Assembly: GCA_026391195.1 (NCBI GenBank)
Contig: JAPLEI010000086.1
Location: 28,137-83,572 of the forward strand
Source: Bacteroidota bacterium
GTDB lineage: Bacteria; Bacteroidota; Bacteroidia; Chitinophagales; Chitinophagaceae
Reading direction: 5' to 3'
DNA length: 55,436 nt
The notes under the pieces are model-generated. The model worked only from the letters and a program-made list of their open reading frames with translations. It was not told the DNA's origin and ran no database searches. The position numbers and the translations under genes are program-made. This document shows positions 44,962-54,865 of the stretch, piece after piece; position 1 is the first letter of the stretch; every line of letters begins with the position of its first letter.

Positions 44962-46557
44962 ATGAAAAAAAATGTTGTAGCCATCTTTTTGCTAAGTACA
45001 TTAGTTAATCTATCTGCGCAAAATGGCTATCCCATTATTCCAAAGCCAGCCAGTTTGGTTACTGCCGAAGGCAAACAAATTATCAAAAAGGGAATGAATA
45101 TTTCTTTTTCGGATTCCTCGTTATTGCCGGTTGTAAATTTGTTGCAAGCTCAAATAGCCAATGGTACTTTACCCATTAAATGGGTGCCTGCTTCCAAGCG
45201 TTCAACAGCTGCTATCCATTTCACAATAGATAATACTCAATCTGCTGAAGCGTATCGATTGCAGATTGGCGCCAAGCAAACTGTAATTGCAGCACTTAGT
45301 GGATCTGGTGCTTTTTATGCGGTACAAACCTTACTTCAATTGTTGCCGGTTTCGCCCGATGTAAATCCAAGTGTTTTGGCTAGTCTTCCTCAATGTACCA
45401 TCGAAGACAAACCTCGTTTCGGTTATCGTGGATTGATGCTGGATGCTGCCCGTCACTTTTTTACAGTGGAAGAAGTTAAACGTTTTATTGATTTGATGGC
45501 TACGTATAAGTTGAATACGTTCCATTGGCACCTGACGGAAGATCAGGGATGGAGAATTGAAATTAAAAAATACCCACTGCTCACCAAACTGGCTTCCGTT
45601 CGGAAAGAGTCAATGGTGGGAGCATTTAAAGATCAGAAATTTGACAAAACACCCTACGGTGGTTTTTATACCCAAGATCAGATTCGTGAGGTGGTGGCTT
45701 ATGCAGCTAAAAAATATATTACCATCGTTCCCGAAATCGAAATGCCCGGTCATTCGCAGGCACTTTTATCTGCCTATCCGCAATTTGGATGCAATCCCGA
45801 CAAAATGTATGAAGTAAGAACTAAATGGGGTGTTTCTGAAGATGTGCTTTGCCCCAGAGAAGAGACTTTTCAGTTTGTTGAAGATGTACTTACTGAAGTG
45901 ATGGATTTATTTCCCGGAATGTATATTCACATCGGCGGAGATGAATGTCCTAAAACCCAATGGAAAGAAAGTAGGTTTTGTCAGAACCTGATTAAACAGT
46001 TGGGACTAAAAGACGAGCATGAATTACAGAGCTATTTTATCCGCAGGGTAGATAAATTTGTAACATCCAAAGGCCGTCGCATAATAGGTTGGGATGAAAT
46101 CCTCGAAGGTGGCCTTTCTCCAAACGCTACCGTAATGTCGTGGCGTGGTGTAAAAGGTGGTATGGAAGCCGCCAAGCAGCAACACGAAGTAGTAATGTCG
46201 CCCAATAGTCATTTCTATCTTGATTATTACCAGGGCGAACCCAAGGGAGAGCCGCTGGCCATTGGGGGTTTTCTTACGCTTTCTAAATGTTATTCATTCG
46301 AGCCCGAATTACCTGAGCTCACCCCTGCAGAAGCCAAGTATATTATAGGTGTGCAGGCGAATGTGTGGACGGAGTATATCTCTACATTCAGTCATATAGA
46401 ATACATGACGTATCCACGTGCCCTTGCATTGGCCGAAGTTGGCTGGTCTCCCAAAGGCAACAAAGATTTTCCTGCATTTTTAGAGCGGGTAAAGCAACAT
46501 TTGCCCGTAATGGACAGTAGAATAATCAATTACTCAAAAACATTTTTAAAGCAGTAG
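44962..46557 (+). CDS. Beta-N-acetylhexosaminidase, GH20
   Basis: 531 aa, exported (MKKNVVAIFLLSTLVNLSAQN). An N-terminal GH20b-type domain (residues about 25-140) precedes the TIM barrel starting at PRFGYRGLMLDAARHFFTVEEVKRFIDLMATYKLNTFHWHLTEDQGWRIEIKKYP. The catalytic Asp-Glu pair is in YIHIGGDECPKTQWK. WDEILEGGLSPNATVMSWRG and IIGVQANVWTEYI complete the site. It removes terminal GlcNAc/GalNAc from chitin fragments or glycans. It has its own promoter, and its stop lies 4 nt from the convergent T9SS-protein gene. Confidence 0.95.
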   Translation: MKKNVVAIFLLSTLVNLSAQNGYPIIPKPASLVTAEGKQIIKKGMNISFSDSSLLPVVNLLQAQIANGTLPIKWVPASKRSTAAIHFTIDNTQSAEAYRLQIGAKQTVIAALSGSGAFYAVQTLLQLLPVSPDVNPSVLASLPQCTIEDKPRFGYRGLMLDAARHFFTVEEVKRFIDLMATYKLNTFHWHLTEDQGWRIEIKKYPLLTKLASVRKESMVGAFKDQKFDKTPYGGFYTQDQIREVVAYAAKKYITIVPEIEMPGHSQALLSAYPQFGCNPDKMYEVRTKWGVSEDVLCPREETFQFVEDVLTEVMDLFPGMYIHIGGDECPKTQWKESRFCQNLIKQLGLKDEHELQSYFIRRVDKFVTSKGRRIIGWDEILEGGLSPNATVMSWRGVKGGMEAAKQQHEVVMSPNSHFYLDYYQGEPKGEPLAIGGFLTLSKCYSFEPELPELTPAEAKYIIGVQANVWTEYISTFSHIEYMTYPRALALAEVGWSPKGNKDFPAFLERVKQHLPVMDSRIINYSKTFLKQ

Positions 46558-46561
46558 TTGC

Positions 46562-48868
46562 TTAACGAAGTAATGTGATGGAACCCTTTATCACATCACT
46601 GCCATTGCCCGGTTGAATGATATAATAATACGTGCCAATAGGTAGGGGTTGTCCCTTATATGTTCCATCCCAAGGGCTTGCAAAGCCAACTGACTGATAA
46701 ATTAATTGACCGGATCGGGTATATATCTGAACCCGGCCATTGGGGTAATCATTCAGATGTAGTATTTGCCAGGTATCATGAATGCCGTCGCCATTGGGCG
46801 AAAATGCATTGGGTGCAATCGGTTTCAGCAACACTTTAATAAATATCGTATCGGCAGATGAGCAACCATTGGTATCACTAGCCAGCAAGGTATAAGTGAT
46901 ATTCTGAAAAGGAGTACAGAGAGGTTGTAAGAGGGTATCACTATTTAAATATAAAATCGGCGACCACTGAAATTGAAGTCCCTTACCTGAAGCACTGGCC
47001 GGAAGTGGTATCGACTTGCCTTCCAACACCAGCTGGTCTGAACCAGCAGATACTACAGGTGCAGCATGCACAATAATACCCTGCGTTGCTGTTTGTAAAC
47101 ATCCCCGGTTACTTACGTACGTATATTGTATAGGAAATTGGCCTGCAGTAAACGGAGTGAACAAGCCCGAAGTAGTAACTCCTGTTCCAGAAAAATTTCC
47201 TGTGCCAGCAATCCCGGTAATTTCCGATGCCTCGATAATTGTATACGCAGGATAATTACTGCACAAGGGAGCTACCGGACTGAACACTACTTCTGGATTG
47301 GCTACTAAGCTAAAACTGTGCGAAATCACATTTTTACAGGAAATACCCGAATATACTTCATACCGGATGGTAACATTTCGGCCGGAGGTATCGGTAAATT
47401 TAGGATAGCGGTGAGTATAATTTTTCCCAATAACAGGACTCATATCCGTTTCGGCAATGGTGGGATTGGTTGCCACATCCCAAAAAATATCTACCCGGGT
47501 AGTGCTGCCAAAATTTACAGATGACTGATCCAGTAAGTACAAATTTTCATTATTACAATAATTGCGTGCCGAACTGATTTGCATGCCGGCTCGGGGTATG
47601 GCACCATTTACGGTGAAGGGAAGGGTAAGACTGTCTACACAACCTGCTGCACTGGTAACTTTATTTTTTACCTGATACACCTGCGCCGCACTGTAAATAT
47701 GTGAAGGATTTTTTAGTGAGGAAGTGTTTGGATTTGCCACAGTAGCAGCAGGATCATCAAAATACCACTGGTAGATAAATGGTAAGGATGCAGGATCTCT
47801 TGTGTAGGAACTGTCGGTAAATTGGGCCAGTGCATCTTGCAAACAAATGGCGGGTTTGCCGAAGTTGATTTTAGGGTTCGGCTTTACCTGAATTGTTATA
47901 CTGTCGGAAGAATAACAACCCGGGTTGGACTGAAAGGAAGTGCGTACAAAATATTGCAAAGTTTGAACGGTATCGGAATTATTAGGTAGTTGCAAAACCG
48001 GATTGGCAATAGTTGCATTATTGATTCCAGCACTGGGCGTCCAGGTATAATTGTAGGTAGTATTGGGGGCAGTGCCTAGTTGTATTGACTGCTGCGCACA
48101 TCCGCTTGCCATGCCATTAACTCCTCCGGCAAAGGAAGGAGGCATATCCGTATAGATGATAACATTTTTTATAGAGTGGTTATCGGTTGATCCTCCGGTA
48201 CTGGCTGTAAAACCCAAATATCCAGTAAAGTTGAAAGTTTGATTACCCGTTAGCAATAGGTTGCCATTAACTGTAACAGAAATATTACCATTATCATATT
48301 CAATGAGTGCATGATTATAGTCATTAGAGCGTAGGTAAGAGATTGCGCCGGAAGTATTCTCTAATGTAGGCTGCGACCAGCATTCATTGTAGCCTACCCC
48401 CCAACGGATTTCTACTTTGGGTACCCGAGAGTTACTTGGGGAAACACAGTTATTATAGGTGTCGAAACAAATTTTTAATCCATTGGCCGAAGCCGGAATG
48501 CCCAAACCTGCTCCCGTTACAAATCCTGCGGGGGGAACCTCCAAAAAGCAGAATGCTATTCCATCGGCTCCACTGCCATCATACATCCGAAAATCAAATT
48601 CGGCCTTCCATTTATTACAAATACTCAGATTGATGGGTTGATTGCAGAACACTGCCCCACTGGTACCATTTCGAGCGGGGCATACCAGTACCTCACTATT
48701 ATTGTTGTTAACAAGATTCCCTACGGTTGCACTTCCTTGAAAATTCCATCCATTGGTATTTACCGGTGCACCTCCTAGTTGAGCAAATACATAACTCTGA
48801 CAATAGGATAGTCCGGGAAGAAATCCAATTAAACTGAGTAAAGCAATCTTCCACCACTTCCCGTACAT
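46562..48868 (-). CDS. Secreted protein with L-type lectin-like, PKD-like and T9SS type B domains
   Basis: 768 aa, signal peptide (MYGKWWKIALLSLIGFLPGLSYCQS). The N-terminus resembles a legume-type lectin (CNKWKAEFDFRMYDGSGADGIAFCFLEV, GLKICFDTYNNC, NHALIEYDNGNISVTVNGNLLLTGN; about 30-240). The middle has PKD-like parts (FTDSSYTRDPASLPFIYQWYFDDPAAT, NPSHIYSAAQVYQVKNKV). The C-terminal sorting domain reads PNAFSPNGDGIHDTWQI, PNGRVQIYTRSGQLIYQSVGFASPWDGTYKGQPLPIGTYYYII, the type IX type B signal. It is therefore exported to the cell surface, where the lectin may bind glycans. Confidence 0.92.
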   Translation of the reverse strand: MYGKWWKIALLSLIGFLPGLSYCQSYVFAQLGGAPVNTNGWNFQGSATVGNLVNNNNSEVLVCPARNGTSGAVFCNQPINLSICNKWKAEFDFRMYDGSGADGIAFCFLEVPPAGFVTGAGLGIPASANGLKICFDTYNNCVSPSNSRVPKVEIRWGVGYNECWSQPTLENTSGAISYLRSNDYNHALIEYDNGNISVTVNGNLLLTGNQTFNFTGYLGFTASTGGSTDNHSIKNVIIYTDMPPSFAGGVNGMASGCAQQSIQLGTAPNTTYNYTWTPSAGINNATIANPVLQLPNNSDTVQTLQYFVRTSFQSNPGCYSSDSITIQVKPNPKINFGKPAICLQDALAQFTDSSYTRDPASLPFIYQWYFDDPAATVANPNTSSLKNPSHIYSAAQVYQVKNKVTSAAGCVDSLTLPFTVNGAIPRAGMQISSARNYCNNENLYLLDQSSVNFGSTTRVDIFWDVATNPTIAETDMSPVIGKNYTHRYPKFTDTSGRNVTIRYEVYSGISCKNVISHSFSLVANPEVVFSPVAPLCSNYPAYTIIEASEITGIAGTGNFSGTGVTTSGLFTPFTAGQFPIQYTYVSNRGCLQTATQGIIVHAAPVVSAGSDQLVLEGKSIPLPASASGKGLQFQWSPILYLNSDTLLQPLCTPFQNITYTLLASDTNGCSSADTIFIKVLLKPIAPNAFSPNGDGIHDTWQILHLNDYPNGRVQIYTRSGQLIYQSVGFASPWDGTYKGQPLPIGTYYYIIQPGNGSDVIKGSITLLR

Positions 48869-49002
48869 AGGTAAACAATTCAGTTGTTATTCACAAAAAT
48901 ACAGCAGAACCTGTCTACAACGACTGGCTATTCTCATTGATTCTTTCTTTCATTCATTAGAATTCCCGTAAAAAATGTATTTTACCATACGATTTGCAGA
49001 AT

Positions 49003-50094
49003 ATGAAAAAATCATCATTCATAACGGGACTATTGGTTTTTATGTTGGCAGGTTCTCATCTGTATGCGCAGAAAAAGGCGGTTACCCTTTCTGCAGAACA
49101 AATTCTATCCATTAATCGGATAATGTTATCCTATGATTCGGCCCTTTCCCCGGGTGCTGCTTTACTAGTGCTGGATAGGGGGAAAATTGTGCTGCAAAAA
49201 AGTTATGGACTTAAAAACAGGGAAACGGAAGCATTGGTGGATGCCACTTCCTGTTTCCGGTTAGCTTCATTAACCAAACAGTTTACTGCGATGTGTGTTT
49301 TGCAGTTAGTACAATCTGGTAAGCTATCTCTCGAAGATCCGGTGCGTAATTATCTGGATAGTTTACCGGCATATACCCAGCAGATTAAGATTCGTCATTT
49401 GCTTACCCATAGTTCCGGTTTAGTAGATTATGAAGATCTGATTCCGGCCAGTCAAACCCGGCAGGTACTGGATATCGATTGTATGCGTTTGATGGGCAAA
49501 ACCGACCATTTATATTTCGAGCCCGGAAGTGAATATCGCTATAGCAATACCGGGTATGCATTGTTGGCGCTGATTGTTGAGAAAATAAGTGGAGAGGATT
49601 TTGCGACTTATTTGCAGCAGCATATTTTTCGGCCTTTGAAAATGAAACAAACTTTGGCATTGGAAGCAGGTAAAACCCAAGTATCCAATAGAGCCCTGGG
49701 TCATTCTCGTTCTTCCAATGGATGGTCGGTAACCGACCAAAGCCTTACCAGTGCAGTGTTGGGTGATGGGGGCATTTATACCAATGTACAGGATATGGCT
49801 CGTTGGATTCGTGCCATTTGTAATTTCCAGCTGATACCCGCTGCCCTACAGCAGCAAGCCTGGAGCCGCGCATCGCTTTCGAATGGCAAATCGATTGATT
49901 ATGGTTTTGGCTGGCATGTAGAACATTACCGCGGTAAGGCGCATCCCTATCATTCGGGCAGTAGCATAGGATTTCGCAATCATATTTTATTATTCCCAGA
50001 TGAAGAACGAGCCGTGATTATACTTACTAACCGGGATGAAGGCGACCCAATGGAGCCCTGTAAAAAAATCATGGATATTATATGGCCCAATTAA
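49003..50094 (+). CDS. Serine hydrolase of the class C beta-lactamase/PBP4* family
   Basis: 363 aa from ATG 49003 (MKKSSFITGLLVFMLAGSHLYAQ), preferred over an in-frame TTG at 48994. Motifs: SxxK in LASLTKQFTAM (near residue 87), Y-x-N in SEYRYSNTGYALL, and H-x-G in YHSGSSIGFRNH. The family hydrolyses esters, D-amino-acid peptides or beta-lactams; a true beta-lactamase is unlikely without KTG (here HSG). Periplasmic. It precedes the symporter gene by 72 nt but a separate promoter box lies between. Confidence 0.9.
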   Translation: MKKSSFITGLLVFMLAGSHLYAQKKAVTLSAEQILSINRIMLSYDSALSPGAALLVLDRGKIVLQKSYGLKNRETEALVDATSCFRLASLTKQFTAMCVLQLVQSGKLSLEDPVRNYLDSLPAYTQQIKIRHLLTHSSGLVDYEDLIPASQTRQVLDIDCMRLMGKTDHLYFEPGSEYRYSNTGYALLALIVEKISGEDFATYLQQHIFRPLKMKQTLALEAGKTQVSNRALGHSRSSNGWSVTDQSLTSAVLGDGGIYTNVQDMARWIRAICNFQLIPAALQQQAWSRASLSNGKSIDYGFGWHVEHYRGKAHPYHSGSSIGFRNHILLFPDEERAVIILTNRDEGDPMEPCKKIMDIIWPN

Positions 50095-50134
50095 AAATGG
50101 GTTGCTATCAAATACTATTCGCTGAACGCTTTAT

Positions 50135-50165
50135 TTTGTAGGTAAATTTCGGTAAGATACTTTTT
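50135..50165 (+). promoter_or_regulatory. Candidate promoter of the symporter-inositol oxygenase operon
   Basis: TTTG, 19 nt, then TACTTTTT (one base off TAnnTTTG), ending 1 nt before the ATG at 50167. If used, the transcript would be leaderless. Confidence 0.5.
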
Positions 50166-50166
50166 T

Positions 50167-51795
50167 ATGAATCGACTGCAAACCGCCGACCTGATTGTTT
50201 TTGTGCTCTATTTTTTAATAGTGGCTAGTTATGGAATTTATATATATAGAAAGAAAAAATCCACAAATACCAGTTCGCAGGAATTCTTTTTAGCGGAAGG
50301 TTCTTTAACCTGGTGGGCAATCGGTGCCTCTTTGATTGCCTCTAATATTTCTGCCGAACATTTTATCGGCATGTCTGGCTCCGGTTTTGCTATAGGACTG
50401 GCTATCTCTACATACGAGTGGATGTCGGCAGGTACCCTTATACTGGTAGCAGTATTTATAATTCCGGTTTACCTGAAAAATAAAATCTATACGATGCCCC
50501 AGTTTTTGTCGGTGCGGTATAGTGATTCCGTTAGTACGGTAATGGCAATATTTTGGTTACTTGTTTATGTTCTGGTAAACCTAACCTCTATTTTATACCT
50601 CGGTTCTCTGGCAATTTCTGAGATATCAGGACTATCATTTATTTTTTGCATTGCTGCCCTTACCTTCTTTTCTATCATCGTAACCCTGGGTGGCATGAAG
50701 GTGATTGGATATACGGATGTTATTCAGGTGATCGTTTTAATTGCCGGGGGTTTGGTAACTACCTATTTAGCTCTAACCTTGTTATCTAACAAGTTTGGAT
50801 ATGGAGAGGATATCTGGAAGGCACTGTCTGTTTTAAAACAGCAAGCACCTGATCATTTTCACATGATTTTTTCTAAGGGTGATCCCTATTATCCGGAATT
50901 GCCGGGCTTATCGGTATTGTTTGGAGGAATGCTGGTGAATAACTTGGCATACTGGGGTTGTAATCAATACATCGTTCAACGTGCCCTGGGCGCAGATTTG
51001 GCAACCGCCCGAAAAGGTATATTATTTGCAGCTTTTTTAAAACTGCTGATTCCCATTATTGCTGTATTACCCGGTATCGCCATGTATGTAATGCATCAAC
51101 ATGGCATGTTTCAGCAGGAGATGATGGTTAACGGAGTGCTAAAACCAGATCATGCCTATCCTTCATTGATGAACTTATTACCTGCCGGATTAAAGGGAGT
51201 AGCTTTTGCAGCCCTCACAGCAGCAATTGTTGCTTCCTTAGCAGGAAAAGCCAATAGTATTGCTACCATATACTCACTCGATATCCATAAAAAATATATC
51301 AACCCCCAATCCCCCGAACAGGCTTTGGTAAAAACCGGTCGCTGGGCGGTAATTGTTAGTATGGCAGTAGCCGCTTTGGTTACGCCAGCCCTTCGATCAC
51401 TGGATCAGACGTACCAGTTTATTCAGGAATATGTAGGGTTTGTATCTCCGGGTGTGCTGGCTATTTTTCTGTTGGGATTTTATTGGAAAAAAACAACTGC
51501 CCGCGCGGCAATGGCGGGGGCTTTGCTTACCATCCCATTGTCGGTAGTATTGAAATTTCTTCCTGTATGGACGAACGGTATGTTTCCAACCATTCCTTTT
51601 TTAGATAGGATGACCATCACTTTTGTTACTGTTGCGCTAACGATGGTGATAGTAAGTAAATATTTTTCAAAAGGAGGCACTCAGCCGCATTCCTTGATGG
51701 TAGATCCCAATCAGTTTAGCATTTCCCGCGGATTTTTGGTGGGATCTATCCTTATTTTTGGAATTCTGGCAGCTCTTTACACGGTTTTTTGGTAA
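50167..51795 (+). CDS. Sodium:solute symporter (SSS/SLC5 family)
   Basis: 542 aa inner-membrane carrier with about 14 hydrophobic segments. SSS features: LTWWAIGASLIASNISAEHFIGMSGSGFAIGL near residues 46-76, GGMKVIGYTDVIQVIVLIAGG, NNLAYWGCNQYIVQRALGA near residues 257-275 and GLKGVAFAALTAAIVASLAGKANSIATIYSLDI near residues 339-371, all typical of sugar- and inositol-transporting SGLT-type members. It is followed 31 nt later by the inositol oxygenase gene, which makes myo-inositol the most plausible solute, but this is inference. Confidence 0.92.
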   Translation: MNRLQTADLIVFVLYFLIVASYGIYIYRKKKSTNTSSQEFFLAEGSLTWWAIGASLIASNISAEHFIGMSGSGFAIGLAISTYEWMSAGTLILVAVFIIPVYLKNKIYTMPQFLSVRYSDSVSTVMAIFWLLVYVLVNLTSILYLGSLAISEISGLSFIFCIAALTFFSIIVTLGGMKVIGYTDVIQVIVLIAGGLVTTYLALTLLSNKFGYGEDIWKALSVLKQQAPDHFHMIFSKGDPYYPELPGLSVLFGGMLVNNLAYWGCNQYIVQRALGADLATARKGILFAAFLKLLIPIIAVLPGIAMYVMHQHGMFQQEMMVNGVLKPDHAYPSLMNLLPAGLKGVAFAALTAAIVASLAGKANSIATIYSLDIHKKYINPQSPEQALVKTGRWAVIVSMAVAALVTPALRSLDQTYQFIQEYVGFVSPGVLAIFLLGFYWKKTTARAAMAGALLTIPLSVVLKFLPVWTNGMFPTIPFLDRMTITFVTVALTMVIVSKYFSKGGTQPHSLMVDPNQFSISRGFLVGSILIFGILAALYTVFW

Positions 51796-51826
51796 AAAAC
51801 CCGAATTTTACTCAAAACCTGTTTCT

Positions 51827-52717
51827 ATGTCAACAGCCCCAACACCCTTACCCGCCGCTATCCATTCACCATTGGCCAATTTAGACGAGTGGGAAGAAGA
51901 TCTGTTGAAAAGATATCCCGATCCGGAAACCATTGCAACCGATAAATCAACCGATGCATTCAGAAACTATGCTGCTCCTCCGCGAGATACGGTAAAGGAA
52001 TTCTATAGACTAAATCATACCTATCAGAGTTATGATTTTGTGATGCAAAAAGAAAAAGAGTTTCTAGGGTTTGCAAAAAAAGAAATGCCCATCTGGAAGG
52101 CATTCGATTTTTTGAATGAACTGGTAGATGACTCAGATCCGGATACCGACTTAGATCAAATGCAACATCTGTTGCAAACATCCGAAGCCATTCGCCTGGA
52201 TGGACATCCCGATTGGATGGTATTGGTAGGATTGGTGCATGATATGGGTAAAGTACTTTGCTTATTCGGCGAACCGCAATGGTCGGTGGTAGGAGATACC
52301 TTTCCGGTGGGTTGTGCCTATTCGGATAAAATAGTGTTTCCCGAGTTCTTCACTGCTAATCCCGACTATCAGCATCCTATTTATTCAACCCGTTATGGAG
52401 TGTATGAACCGAATTGCGGGCTCGATAAAGTGCATCTTTCTTGGGGTCATGATGAATATGTGTATCATATGATGAAGAACTACCTGCCTGAAGAAGGATT
52501 GTATATGCTTCGGTATCACTCATTCTATGCCCAACACCGCGAACATGCCTATGATCATTTGATGAGTGAACACGACCATGCTATGTTTAAATGGGTGAAG
52601 TTGTTTAACCCCTACGATTTATACTCAAAAAATCCCAACCAGAAAAGCTGGCAAGAATTGCGCCCTTATTACGAAAATTTGGTAGCTAAATATTTACCGG
52701 CTACCCTAAAATTCTAA
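51827..52717 (+). CDS. Myo-inositol oxygenase
   Basis: 296 aa from ATG 51827. The frame is open to 51758 but overlaps the symporter end. MIOX uses a mixed-valent diiron centre and O2 to cleave myo-inositol to D-glucuronate. Residues that correspond to the six iron ligands of the mammalian enzyme are all present: His127 in LDGHPDW, His138-Asp139 in LVHDMGKV, His208 in WGHDEYVYH, His231 in RYHSFYAQH and Asp264 in FNPYDLYSK. The N-terminal 70 residues (TDAFRNYAAPPRDTVKEFYRLNHTYQSYDFV) match the animal/plant family. Bacterial copies are uncommon. Cytoplasmic, co-transcribed with the symporter. Confidence 0.95.
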   Translation: MSTAPTPLPAAIHSPLANLDEWEEDLLKRYPDPETIATDKSTDAFRNYAAPPRDTVKEFYRLNHTYQSYDFVMQKEKEFLGFAKKEMPIWKAFDFLNELVDDSDPDTDLDQMQHLLQTSEAIRLDGHPDWMVLVGLVHDMGKVLCLFGEPQWSVVGDTFPVGCAYSDKIVFPEFFTANPDYQHPIYSTRYGVYEPNCGLDKVHLSWGHDEYVYHMMKNYLPEEGLYMLRYHSFYAQHREHAYDHLMSEHDHAMFKWVKLFNPYDLYSKNPNQKSWQELRPYYENLVAKYLPATLKF

Positions 52718-52730
52718 TCTGGATAGACTG

Positions 52731-54848
52731 CTATAATTTTTTTATCCGAATATTTTTAAATCGCACCACATCGCCGTGACCCAAGAAGCCAATATGGCCT
52801 TCTGTTCTTAGTAGTCCGGGATGTTCTTTGTGGTCCATGGTTCCATTTTTGGAAGCTTCTGCCAAATCACCTTCAGTGATAACCGTACCATTTAGGGTAA
52901 CTTTTATCTGATTGCCCTTGATACTGATTTCTTCCCGATTCCATTCTCCTGTTGGTAATAAAAATCCCCTGCGAGCCGAGATTACGCCGTAAACAGAACC
53001 ATGGTATTGGTAGGGTTGGAGTTGACTGTATTTGGGATGTTCATTATCCAGCACTTGTATTTCCATTCCAAGATAAGCTGCATCTCCCGTTAAAGGGGCG
53101 CGAATACCAATTCCATTGTTCGCACCCGGTGTAAGTTGAAAATCGAATCGTACAACAAAATCCCCGTAGGTATTTTCTGAATACAAATTCCCGCCGCTTT
53201 TTTCTGGATGAACTACAATAGCTCCGTTTTCAGCCTGATAGCCGGCAAGATTACCCGTCCATCCTGTTAGATCTTTTCCATTGAATAGGGGTAAAAAACC
53301 TTCCACCTGCTCCTGAGGAGTAATCAGTTCCTTTTCATCAGGTAGTTCTCGCAAAAAAATATTTCTGTAAGCCACATAAGTGCCGTGTGCCTGCAATTCA
53401 ATTTGTTCTGTTGGAAAGATGGGTTGTTTACGGTCCCAATAATTTTCCAGCGTTACCTCATCCGTAACTTTCACACCATTTAAATACACGGTAACCTTTT
53501 CCCCTTTCATAATGATGCGAAAGGTATTCCAGGTGCCAATCGGGTTATCGGCAACCGAAATGGGTTTGGAGGGATTAACCGTATTATTATACAACCCCCC
53601 TGAGCCAACCTGCGCACCCACTTCTCTTCTACTGGTATCCCACACTTGCACCTGCGGACTTCCCCTCAAATAAATACCTGCATCCCCTTTTTCTGTAATC
53701 TTCCAATCAACATACAGTTCTATGTTGCCGTATTTTTTTTCTGTAGCAAGGTTATCTCCGTGGCCAGTAAAAATTAATAATCCATCCTTTACTACCCAAT
53801 CTTTCCCAATGCTTTCATTGGCTTTTGCTTGAGCGGCATCCAATGCATCTGCAGTCATTTTTCCTCTGCTGATCGGGTTTCCTACCAGTCCTTTCCAACC
53901 GGTTAAATCTTTTCCGTTGAATAATGAAACAAATCCATGCTCATCCGACATTTCTTTTAAACGGGCATCAGATAATTTCATCAACACTGCACTATCTTCC
54001 CCCTGAAGTTTACTGCGGGCTTCTTCTACCAGGTTTTTTACCATTGGGCCCTGTAAACTCAAATCTGCGAGAGATTGTCTTACAACAATACTTGCAGCCT
54101 GTGTTTGCAGTGCTGGGTTGCTCAGGTATTTTCCAACGAATGCCATTGCTCCAATTCCTTTTATCTTTTCAGCTGATGATAATATTTGTTTCTGTTCTAT
54201 CGGATTGGAAGCTTTTTCCATTTCGTTTTGCAGTTGCAATAATTGTTGCGTAGGATGTACAACTGCTTTTTGTACACCCGGGGTTGCAGTAGGATTCGTG
54301 GGTGCAGGTTTTGCCAAATAATCAAGGGCAGATTGTATGGCTGCTTGTTGCGAAGCTCCCGCAGTTTTCATGGCCTTATTCAATGTTTTTACTGCCCCAT
54401 TTCCTCCAATAGTAGCAATGGTTAGGGCGGCATCATGACAAAAAGTAGCATCCTGTAATAACGGACTAATAGCCGATATGGAACGGGGATCTCCCAGATT
54501 ACTCAATTGTTTCAGCAGCAATTTTTTTCCGGCAGTATTTTGAACGGAAGGCAAGGCAGTAGATATTTCGTGTGCTATGCGTTTTTGTTGGGCTGGATTT
54601 TGTGTTGCCCGGTTTACATACGCACTTAATGCATAGGAGGCAGGGGTAAAATTTTTCTCCTGGTCAAGTGTTTGAAAAAACGAAACCCAATTATCTTTTT
54701 TCCATTGATCCATTCCGGATAGCGCCGATTCAGCATCAGCAGCTTTCTGATAAGGAAAGGCTTTTAGCGTATTGGCAATCAAATCATCTTGCGCTGAAAC
54801 GCTCAAGAAGGTTGTTATACAGGTTAATAGCAGGAATATCTTTTTCAT
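52731..54848 (-). CDS. Exported protein with two DUF1080 (3-keto-disaccharide hydrolase) domains
   Basis: 705 aa from ATG 54848 (MKKIFLLLTCITTFLSVSAQ). The N-terminal 300 residues are helical and HEAT-like (KKLLLKQLSNLGDPRSISAISPLLQDATF, DAALTIATIGGNGAVKTLNKAM). Two DUF1080 jelly-roll domains follow, each starting with LFNGKDLTGW (GFVSLFNGKDLTGWKGLVGN near residue 305 and FLPLFNGKDLTGWTGNLAGY near residue 520) and ending with IFLRELPD and RFKNIRIKK. DUF1080 proteins hydrolyse 3-keto-glycosides made by partner dehydrogenases. It is the downstream gene of an operon with a Gfo/Idh/MocA oxidoreductase, 17 nt upstream. It is convergent with the oxygenase. Confidence 0.9.
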   Translation of the reverse strand: MKKIFLLLTCITTFLSVSAQDDLIANTLKAFPYQKAADAESALSGMDQWKKDNWVSFFQTLDQEKNFTPASYALSAYVNRATQNPAQQKRIAHEISTALPSVQNTAGKKLLLKQLSNLGDPRSISAISPLLQDATFCHDAALTIATIGGNGAVKTLNKAMKTAGASQQAAIQSALDYLAKPAPTNPTATPGVQKAVVHPTQQLLQLQNEMEKASNPIEQKQILSSAEKIKGIGAMAFVGKYLSNPALQTQAASIVVRQSLADLSLQGPMVKNLVEEARSKLQGEDSAVLMKLSDARLKEMSDEHGFVSLFNGKDLTGWKGLVGNPISRGKMTADALDAAQAKANESIGKDWVVKDGLLIFTGHGDNLATEKKYGNIELYVDWKITEKGDAGIYLRGSPQVQVWDTSRREVGAQVGSGGLYNNTVNPSKPISVADNPIGTWNTFRIIMKGEKVTVYLNGVKVTDEVTLENYWDRKQPIFPTEQIELQAHGTYVAYRNIFLRELPDEKELITPQEQVEGFLPLFNGKDLTGWTGNLAGYQAENGAIVVHPEKSGGNLYSENTYGDFVVRFDFQLTPGANNGIGIRAPLTGDAAYLGMEIQVLDNEHPKYSQLQPYQYHGSVYGVISARRGFLLPTGEWNREEISIKGNQIKVTLNGTVITEGDLAEASKNGTMDHKEHPGLLRTEGHIGFLGHGDVVRFKNIRIKKL

Positions 54849-54865
54849 ACAATCGTTTACATTAT

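Noticed and set aside
49003..50094. True beta-lactamase resistance gene
   Set aside because: It has SxxK and YxN but HSG in place of KTG and sits by sugar genes; the family is mostly esterases and D-amino-acid peptidases.
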